Shown: one piece after another, positions 7,181-13,821 of the stretch
Position numbering within the stretch: the stretch's first letter is position 1
How the letters are laid out: each line of letters starts with the position of its first letter
Origin: JBGPEQ01 sp035518775
GTDB lineage: Bacteria; Pseudomonadota; Alphaproteobacteria; Dongiales; Dongiaceae
DNA length: 16,531 nt
Assembly (NCBI GenBank): GCA_035518775.1
Contig: DATIXH010000196.1
Location: 1-16,531, forward strand
Direction of reading: 5' to 3'
Made by a program: the position numbers and the translations under genes
The notes under the pieces: generated by a model
What the model was told of the DNA's origin: nothing
The model's database searches: none
Seen by the model: only the letters and a program-made list of their open reading frames with translations

Positions 7181-8988
7181 TTCGCGGCCTCCGACTTGCT
7201 GTCATAGCCGCGCGGCGTGTAGAGCCACTCGCCGCCGTCGGGGCGCTTGAGGCGCCGGGTCGCGCTGCTGCCGATCAGCACGATCGAGAGCATGTCGACC
7301 TCGGCCGGATCGAGCGCGGCCAGCGTGGTGAGGCGCAGCGCTTCGGCGGGGCGGCCGAGATTGCGGGCGATGGCGACGGGCGTATCGGCGGCGCGCGCCT
7401 TCAGCAGGATGTCGCGGGCGGCGATCAGCTGCGTGCGGCGGCGCTGCGACACCGGGTTGTAGAGCGCGACGACGAAATCGCCAGCGGCCGCGGCGGCGAG
7501 GCGCCGCTCGATCACCGGCCAGGGAGTCAGCAGGTCGGAGAGCGAAATGGCGCAGAAATCGTGGCCGAGCGGCGCGCCGAGCCGCGCGGCCGCGACCTGC
7601 ATGGCGGAGACGCCGGGAATACCGACGATCTCGACACGGGCCCAGTCGGCATTGGCGCCCCGCTCGATCAACTCGAAGACGAGGCTGGCCATGGCGTAGA
7701 TGCCGGCGTCGCCCGAGGAGATCAGCGCCACGCCGCGACCCTCGGAGGCGAGCGCGAGGGCGGCGCGCACGCGCGTCTCCTCCTGGCCGAGGTCGAAACC
7801 GTGCAGCACTTTGCCGCCGGCAAGCGGTCCCAGCAGATCGAGGTAGAGGCGGTAGCCGACGATGTCCGTGGCCGCGCGGATGGCAGCATCCGCTTCCGCC
7901 GTACGACCGCCCTCGTGGCCAGGCCCGATGCCGACGACGGCCAGCCGGCCGCGGGCGCGGCCGCAGGCGCTCGCGTCGATGATGCGCGGGCTGCGGGCGA
8001 TGGCGCAGGTGGCGCGCGCCGAGCGTTGCTTGGTCACGACGAGCGCGCCTTGCTGCCCCGCGGCCGCCAGTGCCGCGCCCTCGGCGACGCCCCAACAGCC
8101 GGTCTCGCGGAAGACGATGTCGGAGCGCTCGCTGAGGCGCGGCGTTTCCGCCAGCAGCGTCTCCGCGGGGAAGAACCGGGCGGGCACGTCCAGACTCTGC
8201 GCGAGCGCGTGGATCGCCGGTTCGGCAGCCTTGAGCGCGATCGAGAAGATGCCGGAGACGGCGAGCGGCGAAAGGTTGGCCCCCTCGAGGCACCGCATCG
8301 CGAGCGCGCGCACTTCGTCGGCCGATGCGCCGCGCTCGCAGCCGATGCCGATGGCGAGCGTGGCGGGATGGAGGACCAGGGCGCCGTCGTCGCCAGCACG
8401 GGTGCGATCGGTCACGAGCAGGGCCGCGCGCGATCCTGCGGACGGCGCGACGCCCGCCGCGCGAAGCCAGCCGCAATCGGGTCCGGCAGACTCGATCTCG
8501 AGAGTGACCCGTTCGTTTGCCAGGAGCGCGGCCATCGCCGCTTTTGCGGCTGCCGGGTTGGCGACTCGCCAGCCGGGCGGCGGGTCGTCGAGCGCCAGAC
8601 CGAAGCGCAGGTCGCCGGCCGTGGTGACGGCCGCAACTCCGCCGGTGGCGGCGGCGATCCGGCGGGCCAGATCGTTGGCCCCGTGATGGCCGCCGAGCAG
8701 CGGGACGGCGGCACTGCCGTCTTCGGCGACGGCGACGACCGGAGGTTCGGCGCACTTGTCGGCCAGGAGGGGCGCCAGGCTGCGGACAACGATGCCGGCG
8801 GCGCAGAGCGCGACGATCGGCTCGCCCGCTGCGAACAGACGTTGCAGATGCTCGCCGACATCGTCGAAACGCACACCCGCAGCGGCGACGCGCGGCGCAT
8901 ACGCGTGCAGCGTCGCGTCGGGCAGCGAGGCGGCAAGGCGCCGGCCGAGCGCAAGGCCGCTCGGCCCGAGGACGATCACGGCCGTCAT
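7177..8988 (-). CDS. cobJ: Fused CbiG (cobalt-precorrin-5A hydrolase) and CobJ (precorrin-3B C17-methyltransferase)
   Basis: A 603-residue bifunctional protein. The N-terminal half is a full-length CbiG. It has an N-terminal domain with GGHHGAN (99-105), a middle part (about 136-205), and a C-terminal domain with LAIGIGCERGA (211-221) and ETGCWGVAEGAAL (295-307). CbiG opens the delta-lactone and releases acetaldehyde in the cobalt-early pathway; its C-terminal domain alone is homologous to CobE. The second half (349-595) is CobJ/CbiH, which methylates C17 with ring contraction. It shows LAVVGIGPGH (349-358), SSGDAGIYAMA (424-434), GIPGVSAMQ (456-464) and a terminal YTPRGY. The ATG at 8988 overlaps the cobI stop by four bases (ATGA). 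Such fusions are known in alphaproteobacteria. No iron-sulfur domain like that of the longer CbiH60 is seen. Confidence 0.93.
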   Translation of the reverse strand: MTAVIVLGPSGLALGRRLAASLPDATLHAYAPRVAAAGVRFDDVGEHLQRLFAAGEPIVALCAAGIVVRSLAPLLADKCAEPPVVAVAEDGSAAVPLLGGHHGANDLARRIAAATGGVAAVTTAGDLRFGLALDDPPPGWRVANPAAAKAAMAALLANERVTLEIESAGPDCGWLRAAGVAPSAGSRAALLVTDRTRAGDDGALVLHPATLAIGIGCERGASADEVRALAMRCLEGANLSPLAVSGIFSIALKAAEPAIHALAQSLDVPARFFPAETLLAETPRLSERSDIVFRETGCWGVAEGAALAAAGQQGALVVTKQRSARATCAIARSPRIIDASACGRARGRLAVVGIGPGHEGGRTAEADAAIRAATDIVGYRLYLDLLGPLAGGKVLHGFDLGQEETRVRAALALASEGRGVALISSGDAGIYAMASLVFELIERGANADWARVEIVGIPGVSAMQVAAARLGAPLGHDFCAISLSDLLTPWPVIERRLAAAAAGDFVVALYNPVSQRRRTQLIAARDILLKARAADTPVAIARNLGRPAEALRLTTLAALDPAEVDMLSIVLIGSSATRRLKRPDGGEWLYTPRGYDSKSEAAK

Positions 8989-9686
8989 CGCGGCGCCGCC
9001 GGCGATGGCACGAGCACCATCGAGAAGTAGGGTGCTGCGTCGTCGCGCAGGTCGCGCAGCGCGGCGATGCGCTGGGTGGCGAGGGTCGCGCGCTCGATCA
9101 GACAGGCGCCCTCGAGCCGCGCGCAGGCTGCGAGCAGGCGGCGGACGCGGCTCAGGTGCCGGCCCACCTTGATGATCGCGAGCGCCTCGGCGCGCGCGAA
9201 GTACTCGCGCAGATCATCGTCGGAGAGCGGGGCCGGCACGACCGTGAGGGTCTCGTTGCGACGGGCGAGCGGCAGGCCGGCCGCGCCGGCGCAGGCCATC
9301 AGCGAGGATACGCCGGGAACGACCTGAACCGGGCAACGCTCGACGAGGCGTTCGTAGAGATAGAGGAACGACCCGTAGAAGAAAGGGTCGCCCTCGCACA
9401 GCACGGCGACGTCGCGACCATCGCCGGCGTGGCGGAGAATCGCGTCGGCGGCGCCGTCATAGATCTCGGCCTTGGGGAACTGACCGTCGCCGAGCGGCAT
9501 GCGGATGGCGATCTCCTGCTGGCCGCCGGACAGATGCGGCGCCACGATCTGCCGCGCGAAGCTGTCGCCCGTCTCGGGCGCAGGATAGGCAATCACGGGC
9601 GCCGCGCGCAGCAGGCGCAGCGCCTTCAGGGTCAGCAGCTCCGGATCGCCGGGGCCGACGCCAAGGCCGTAGACGGTTCCGCTCAT
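8985..9686 (-). CDS. cobI: Precorrin-2 C20-methyltransferase (CobI/CbiL)
   Basis: SAM-dependent enzyme that methylates C20 of precorrin-2 (or cobalt-precorrin-2), the first corrin-specific step after the SUMT reaction. The 233 residues are near the usual 230-245. Motifs are GLGVGPGDPELLTLKA (7-22), CEGDPFFYGSF (97-107), which is the CobI form of the SAM loop, PGVSSLMACA (124-133) and the late PYFSMVLV (219-226). PFFYGS and the PYFS motif near the C-terminus separate it from the other methyltransferases in the cluster. The ATG at 9686 overlaps the cobL stop by four bases, and its own stop overlaps cobJ in the same way. Confidence 0.94.
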   Translation of the reverse strand: MSGTVYGLGVGPGDPELLTLKALRLLRAAPVIAYPAPETGDSFARQIVAPHLSGGQQEIAIRMPLGDGQFPKAEIYDGAADAILRHAGDGRDVAVLCEGDPFFYGSFLYLYERLVERCPVQVVPGVSSLMACAGAAGLPLARRNETLTVVPAPLSDDDLREYFARAEALAIIKVGRHLSRVRRLLAACARLEGACLIERATLATQRIAALRDLRDDAAPYFSMVLVPSPAAPR

Positions 9687-10888
9687 CGCTTGGTCGCGGC
9701 CAATTGCGTCACCGGCATGTGGGCGCGCCAGCCGGTGTAGCCGCCGATCGGCTCGGCCCGGCTGATCGCGATGCGCGTCAGCTCGCCGCCGATCTGCGGA
9801 CTCAGGGCCAGCAGGCGCGCCTCGCCCTCGACCGTGACGGCGTTGGCGACCAGCCGGCCCCTTGGCCGCAGGATTCGCCAGCAGTGCTCCGCCAAACCTT
9901 CGGCGGTGATGCCACCGCCGATGAAGACGGCGTCGGGCGGCGCAAGGTCCGCGAGCGCCGCCGGCGCCTCACCCTCGACGAGCTCGAGATGCGGCACGCC
10001 CAGGGCGGCGGCGTTCTCGTGGATCATCGCGCAGCGCTCGGCCGCGCGCTCGATCGCGACGGCCGCGAGCGTGCGGTGGCTGCGCAGCCACTCGATCGCG
10101 ACCGAGCCGCAGCCGGCGCCGATATCCCACAGGCGCCCGCCCGGCGTCGGCGCGAGCGCGGCGATCGTCGCCGCCCGCACCTCGCGTTTGGTGAGCTGGC
10201 CGTCGTGACGAAAGGCGTCGTCGGGCAAGCCGGGGACGCGGGGGCGGACGACGGCGGTCGGGCCGGGAATACATTCCACGGCGACTGTATTGAGCGCCTG
10301 CGCCCGGCCGGAGGACCACGCCTCGGCGGTGCCGGTCAGGCGCCGCTCCTCGGCACCGCCCATATGCTCGAGCACGGTGAGACGGCTCGGGCCGTAGCCG
10401 ACGTCGGCGAGCGCCTTGGCGACGGCCGACGGCGTGGCGCCGTCGTGGCTGAGCAGCAGCAGCCTGGCGCCGGGCGCGACGACGCCGTTGAGGAAGGCGA
10501 AGGAGCGGCCGTGCAGGGTCAGGCACTCGACTTCGGCCAGCGGCCAGCCCAGCCGCGCCGCGGCGAGCGCGAAGGCCGAGACGCCCGGCACGATCCAGGT
10601 CTCCTCCGCCGGCACGGCGCGCAGCAGGGTGACGCCGATGCCGAACCACAGGGGATCGCCGGTCGCCAGCACCACCACGCGACGCTCGCGGCGCTTCAGG
10701 ATCTCGTCGATCGTGAGCTTCAGCGGCGACGCCCAGGTCAGGCGCTCGGCGGCGCCGTTGGGCACCTTGGCGAGGTGGCGCTCGCCACCCACCAACGTCT
10801 GCGCCTGCGCGATCAGCGCGCGGGCTGCCGGCGTCAGGCCCTCGAGGCCCTCCTCGCCGAGGCCGATGATCGTGAGCCATCGGCTCAT
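9683..10888 (-). CDS. cobL: Precorrin-6Y C5,15-methyltransferase, decarboxylating (CobL, CbiE-CbiT fusion)
   Basis: Bifunctional enzyme that methylates C5 and C15 and removes the C12 acetate carboxyl group of precorrin-6Y, giving precorrin-8X. The 401 residues compare with 413 in the classic CobL. The CbiE-like half (1-205) has IGLGEEGLEGL (8-18), ATGDPLWFGIG (75-85) and PGVSAFALAAARLG (101-114). The CbiT-like half (about 225-390) starts with DGQLTKREVRA (229-239), then has the Rossmann SAM motif LWDIGAGCGSVAIEW (253-267) and FIGGG (322-326). The ATG at 10888 sits exactly at MSRWLTIIGLG and overlaps the cobH stop as ATGA. A longer in-frame reading upstream runs antisense or out of frame through cobH and is rejected. 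Confidence 0.95.
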   Translation of the reverse strand: MSRWLTIIGLGEEGLEGLTPAARALIAQAQTLVGGERHLAKVPNGAAERLTWASPLKLTIDEILKRRERRVVVLATGDPLWFGIGVTLLRAVPAEETWIVPGVSAFALAAARLGWPLAEVECLTLHGRSFAFLNGVVAPGARLLLLSHDGATPSAVAKALADVGYGPSRLTVLEHMGGAEERRLTGTAEAWSSGRAQALNTVAVECIPGPTAVVRPRVPGLPDDAFRHDGQLTKREVRAATIAALAPTPGGRLWDIGAGCGSVAIEWLRSHRTLAAVAIERAAERCAMIHENAAALGVPHLELVEGEAPAALADLAPPDAVFIGGGITAEGLAEHCWRILRPRGRLVANAVTVEGEARLLALSPQIGGELTRIAISRAEPIGGYTGWRAHMPVTQLAATKR

Positions 10889-11520
10889 GGCTCGGCGCCG
10901 ATGAGAAGCGCGTTCGCGGCCGCGGCCGCCAGGGCGCTGCCGCCGCGCCGGCCCTTCAGGGTCAGGAAAGGAACGCCGAGGCGCGCATCGATCAGCGCCT
11001 GCTTCGATTCGGCAGCGCCGACGAAACCGACGGGGAAGGCAAGGACCGCTGCAGGACGCTGCGGCTCGCGCTCCAGCTTCTCCAGCAGATGGAACAGCGC
11101 CGTCGGCGCGTTGCCGATCGCGACGACCGCGCCGGCGAGGCGCCCGGCCCACAGCTCGACGGCGGCGGCAGAGCGCGTCGTCTTCAGCGCGCGCGAGAGG
11201 TCGGGAACACGGGCGTCATCGAGCGTGCAGACGATCTCGTTCCGCGCCGGCAATTTCGCGCGCATGACGCCGGCGGCGACCATGGCGCTGTCGCACAGGA
11301 TTGGCGCGCCACGCGCTAGCGCGTCGCGGGCGCGGGCCACCACCTCAGGCGTGAACGCCAGATCGTCGATGATGTCGATCATGCCGCAGGCATGGATCAG
11401 CCGCACGGCGGTGTCGGCGATGTCCGCCGGCAGATGCGCGAGCCTTGCCTCGCGCCGGATGATGGCGAAGGACTCGCGGTAGATGGCGTCGGGGTCGCGG
11501 AGATATCCGCGCAAGCTCAC
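10885..11520 (-). CDS. cobH: Precorrin-8X methylmutase (CobH/CbiC)
   Basis: Moves the C11 methyl group of precorrin-8X to C12, forming hydrogenobyrinic acid (or the cobalt form, cobyrinic acid). With GTG at 11520 the product is 211 residues, matching the 210 of Pseudomonas denitrificans CobH. It also places the catalytic histidine of RLIHACGM at position 43, the same number as in that enzyme. Other family motifs are YLRDPDAIY (6-14), CDSAMVAAG (76-84), GNAPTALF (136-143), PVGFVGAAESK (163-173) and RGGSALAAAAANAL (192-205). The frame stays open to an ATG at 11610, but the extra 30 residues come from a palindromic DNA repeat (they read LILSLSKDA) and should not be in the protein. AAGGA ten bases before the GTG is the likely ribosome-binding site. 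First gene of the overlapping H-L-I-J-M series. Confidence 0.94.
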   Translation of the reverse strand: MSLRGYLRDPDAIYRESFAIIRREARLAHLPADIADTAVRLIHACGMIDIIDDLAFTPEVVARARDALARGAPILCDSAMVAAGVMRAKLPARNEIVCTLDDARVPDLSRALKTTRSAAAVELWAGRLAGAVVAIGNAPTALFHLLEKLEREPQRPAAVLAFPVGFVGAAESKQALIDARLGVPFLTLKGRRGGSALAAAAANALLIGAEP

Positions 11521-11528
11521 GGGCGCTG

Positions 11529-11648
11529 CATCCTTCGACGGTTCAGAAGACGTGGATCGAGAGCGTGCGTCCTTCGACAAGCTCAAGATGAGGTCGTCTG
11601 TGTCCGCCACGAAGAAGGCCCCTCATCCTGAGCTTGTCGAAGGACGCA
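11529..11648. repeat. Inverted intergenic repeat of the 'LSLSKD' type between cbiX and cobH
   Basis: Two arms of 28 nt, 11566-11593 and 11621-11648, are inverted copies with one mismatch (A at 11586 against C at 11628) and a 27-nt loop. The core is TCCTTCGACAAGCTCA. A degenerate third piece, TCCTTCGACGGTTCAG, lies at 11531-11546 in the same orientation as the left arm. The same core is known as a very common palindromic repeat in many alphaproteobacterial genomes, where it is often mistranslated as LILSLSKD. It lies in the 149-bp gap before cobH and would form a long hairpin in the cbiX-cobH transcript. Confidence 0.8.
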
Positions 11649-11669
11649 GGATCGGCATGCCATCTCGCC

Positions 11670-12704
11670 CTACTCCACCCGCTCCGGGTTGCGGCGGCCG
11701 GGGCCATGCGGATGGCCGGCGTGCGGATGGGGCGGATGGTGGTGATCGTGATCATGATCGTGGTCGTGATCATGATGATGGTCGTGATCGTGCCCATGAT
11801 GGTGATGGCCGTCATGGGCGTGGTCGGCGTTGGTGCCGATGCCCTGCACGTGGTGGTGGTGGCCGGACTGCGGGAGGCCGATCTCGGCCTCGAAGCCGAT
11901 GACCTGCTCGCGGTACTTGCACAGCTGGCAGTTCATGTTGGGCGAGCCGGTAAGCATCTCCTCCACCCGCTCGGCGAAGGCGTCGAGCACGAGCGGATGG
12001 TCGTTGAGGTAGCCCGCCTTCAGGAACTCGCTCTCCGGATGGCGCGCCGCCATCTCGTCGGTGATGGAATAGATGCGCTTCACCAGCACGCCCGTGAACA
12101 GGAAATAGGGAAACACGATGATGCGGCGGTAGCCGAGCTTCACCGCATGCTCGAGGCCGGGGGCGACCAGCGGGAAGGTGACGCCACTGTAGCAGACCTC
12201 GCTCCAGCCGAAGCCCATGCCCTCCCACAGCATGCGCGCGACCTTGCTGATGTTGGAGTTGGCATCGGGATCGGAGGTGCCGCGTCCGACGACGACCAGC
12301 AGCGTCTCGTCGCGCGGCACCTTGCGGCTCGAGACGCGCTCGGCCTGCTCGATGCGCGCCTGCGCCACCCGCAGCAGGCGGACGTCGACATCGAGGTCGC
12401 GGCCGTAGTCGATGCGAAGCTGCGGATGCTCCGCGGTGTAGTCGTTGAGCACCGAGGGAATGTCGTTCTTCACATGGCCGGCGGCGAACAGCATGCCGGG
12501 CACGGCCAGGATGCGCTCCACCCCCTGCCCCCGCAGCTTGTCGAGGCCGTCGCGGATGATCGGACGCGCGAATTCGAGGAAGCCGCTCGCGACCGGATAT
12601 TGCGGCAGCCGCCGCGCGATGCCGGCCGCCACGGCGGCGAACTCGCCGATCGCCTCGTCGTCGCGGCTGCCGTGGCCGCACACCATCACGCCGATCTTGG
12701 TCAT
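11670..12704 (-). CDS. cbiX: Sirohydrochlorin cobaltochelatase, long form with His-rich tail (CbiX)
   Basis: Class II chelatase that inserts Co2+ into sirohydrochlorin without ATP, the committed step of the early-cobalt route. It has 344 residues. The N-terminal CbiX domain has VCGHGSRDDEAI (8-19) with the metal-ligand/catalytic His at 11, and AAGHVKND (74-81) with His 77. A second CbiX-like domain covers about 133-255 (LLVVVGRGTSDPDAN at 135-149). Then comes MNCQLC (257-262), a perfect MXCXXC as in Bacillus megaterium CbiX-L, where it holds a 4Fe-4S cluster. The tail (282-333) has 26 His, many alternating with Asp, probably a cobalt or nickel reservoir. The start is ATG 12704, where MTKIGVMVCGHG begins, with a GGAAGAG upstream. 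The frame remains open beyond it, antisense to cobD, and that part is not coding. It is divergent from cobD. Confidence 0.94.
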   Translation of the reverse strand: MTKIGVMVCGHGSRDDEAIGEFAAVAAGIARRLPQYPVASGFLEFARPIIRDGLDKLRGQGVERILAVPGMLFAAGHVKNDIPSVLNDYTAEHPQLRIDYGRDLDVDVRLLRVAQARIEQAERVSSRKVPRDETLLVVVGRGTSDPDANSNISKVARMLWEGMGFGWSEVCYSGVTFPLVAPGLEHAVKLGYRRIIVFPYFLFTGVLVKRIYSITDEMAARHPESEFLKAGYLNDHPLVLDAFAERVEEMLTGSPNMNCQLCKYREQVIGFEAEIGLPQSGHHHHVQGIGTNADHAHDGHHHHGHDHDHHHDHDHDHDHDHHHPPHPHAGHPHGPGRRNPERVE

Positions 12705-12794
12705 CTTCACGCTCTTCCGGATGGGCCCGCATGTTGACGGGGGCAAGCACTGCCGCCCAATCTGCAGCCGCAGATTGTCCCAACGGCGGGCGCC
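12705..12794. promoter_or_regulatory. Divergent control region of cbiX and cobD with an inverted repeat
   Basis: These 90 bp separate the divergent cbiX and cobD starts and must hold promoters for both unless cobD is read from further away. The perfect inverted repeat CAATCTGC-AGCC-GCAGATTG lies at 12758-12777. It could be a dimeric repressor site or an RNA hairpin in the leader. I looked for the conserved core of a cobalamin riboswitch on both strands and do not see it; 90 bp is also too short for one. No convincing -35/-10 pair is visible. Confidence 0.4.
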
Positions 12795-13766
12795 ATGTCC
12801 AATGCCACGATACTGCTTCTGGCCCTCCTGATCGACGCCGCGGTCGGCGACCCGGAATGGCTCTACAGCGCCATCGCGCATCCGACCGTGCTCGCCGGAC
12901 GCGTCGTCGACTGGCTCGACCAGGGGCTCAACAACAGGGCCGACAGCCCGGCCTGGCAGCGCTTCTGGGGCATCGTCGCCATGGTGTTCCTGGTCGGCTG
13001 CGGGCTGACCATCGGCTGGGTGGTCACGGCGCTGCTGAGCCTGCTTCCCCTCGGCTGGATCGTCGTCGCCCTGCTGATGAGCATGCTGATCGCCCAGAAC
13101 AGCCTCTATCGGCATGTCGGCGCGGTCGCGAGCGGGCTGGACCAGGGCGGGCTGGCCGGAGGGCGCGACGCCGTCCAGCACGTGGCCGGGCGCGATCCGG
13201 AGTCGCTGAACGAGGCCGGCGTGGCGCGGGCCGCGCTCGAATCGCTGGCCGAGAACTTCTCCGACGCCGTCGCCGCCCCGGCCTTCTGGGCGCTGCTGCT
13301 GGGCCTGCCGGGCATCCTCGCCTACAAGGCCGTGAACACCGCCGACAGCATGATCGGCTATCGCACGGAGCGCCATGAGCATTTCGGCTGGGCGGCGGCG
13401 CGGCTGGACGATCTGCTCAACCTCGTCCCGGCGCGGCTTGCCGGCGCGGTCCTCTGCGGGGCGGCATTCCTGCTGTCGCGCGAGCAGGGACGCGCGGCCG
13501 GGCAGGCGATGTGGCGCGACGCCCGCAAGCACCATTCGCCCAATGCCGGCTGGCCGGAGGCGGCCATGGCCGGGGCGCTCGGACTGGCGCTGGGCGGCCC
13601 GCGCGTCTATGACGGCGAGCTCGTCGACGACGCCTGGCTGGGCGACGGCGGCCGCACCGATGCGACGTCAGCCGACATCCGGCGCGGGCTGAAACTGTAT
13701 GTCATCGCCTGTGCGCTGCAGGCCGCGGTCGTGGCGGTCGTCGCGATCCTCGTATTGATTCTGTAG
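12795..13766 (+). CDS. cobD: Adenosylcobinamide-phosphate synthase (CobD/CbiB)
   Basis: Integral membrane enzyme that joins (R)-1-amino-2-propanol or its phosphate to the propionate of adenosylcobyric acid, giving adenosylcobinamide (phosphate). The 323 residues are the normal length. Family motifs are LLIDAAVGDP (11-20), ESLAENFSDAVAAPAFW (149-165), YKAVNTADSMIGY (177-189), RLDDLLNLVPAR (203-214) and HHSPNAGWPEAAMAGAL (246-262). Hydrophobic segments lie at about 58-82, 84-100, 161-176, 213-228 and 302-323. The ATG at 12795 has a weak GGCGGG before it. It is the only plus-strand gene in the B12 cluster. Its usual partner cobC, for the aminopropanol phosphate, is not adjacent. The TAG stop lies at the left edge of palindromic repeat B. 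Confidence 0.95.
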   Translation: MSNATILLLALLIDAAVGDPEWLYSAIAHPTVLAGRVVDWLDQGLNNRADSPAWQRFWGIVAMVFLVGCGLTIGWVVTALLSLLPLGWIVVALLMSMLIAQNSLYRHVGAVASGLDQGGLAGGRDAVQHVAGRDPESLNEAGVARAALESLAENFSDAVAAPAFWALLLGLPGILAYKAVNTADSMIGYRTERHEHFGWAAARLDDLLNLVPARLAGAVLCGAAFLLSREQGRAAGQAMWRDARKHHSPNAGWPEAAMAGALGLALGGPRVYDGELVDDAWLGDGGRTDATSADIRRGLKLYVIACALQAAVVAVVAILVLIL

Positions 13767-13821
13767 GGCCGACCGGCAGGCCGCCCGCGGGGCCGCAGAG
13801 AGACGGGCGATCTCTCCTACG
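13763..13821. repeat. Palindromic intergenic repeat between convergent genes (copy B)
   Basis: It begins GTAGGGCCGACC and ends CTCCTACG, matching the outer ends of the element at 6343-6396 but with a more diverged inside. One visible hairpin is GAGAGA/TCTCTC around CGGGCGA near the right end. The TAG at 13764-13766 is the stop of cobD, and the CTA at 13817-13819 is the stop of cobQ on the other strand. Only 50 bp separate the two genes, and the repeat fills all of it. Confidence 0.62.

Noticed and set aside
7561..9030. A 489-residue plus-strand open frame opposite cbiG-cobJ and cobI
   Set aside because: It is a codon-bias shadow rich in Arg, Gly and Asp without recognisable motifs; the minus strand holds clear family proteins.
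11529..11648. Insertion-sequence ends or a mobile element
   Set aside because: There is no transposase or target duplication; the arms match a widespread palindromic intergenic repeat type.
11710..11830. Tandem repeat resembling a minisatellite or CRISPR-like array
   Set aside because: It is the coding DNA for the alternating His-Asp tail of CbiX; units are a few bases long with no spacers.
11634..12737. Plus-strand frame with a very hydrophobic N-terminus (Val/Met/Ile-rich)
   Set aside because: It is the antisense of the His/Asp codons of the CbiX tail, which read as hydrophobic codons on the other strand. There is no independent evidence for a gene.
12705..12794. Cobalamin riboswitch upstream of cbiX or cobD
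   Set aside because: The gap is too short and the conserved B12-box core is absent on both strands. I also see none upstream of cobH (11521-11669) or in the short gap before cobO (15910-15941).
12705..13535. N-terminal extension of cbiX (open frame continues upstream of 12704)
   Set aside because: The extra part runs antisense to cobD and matches no chelatase; MTKIGVMVCGHG is the natural start.
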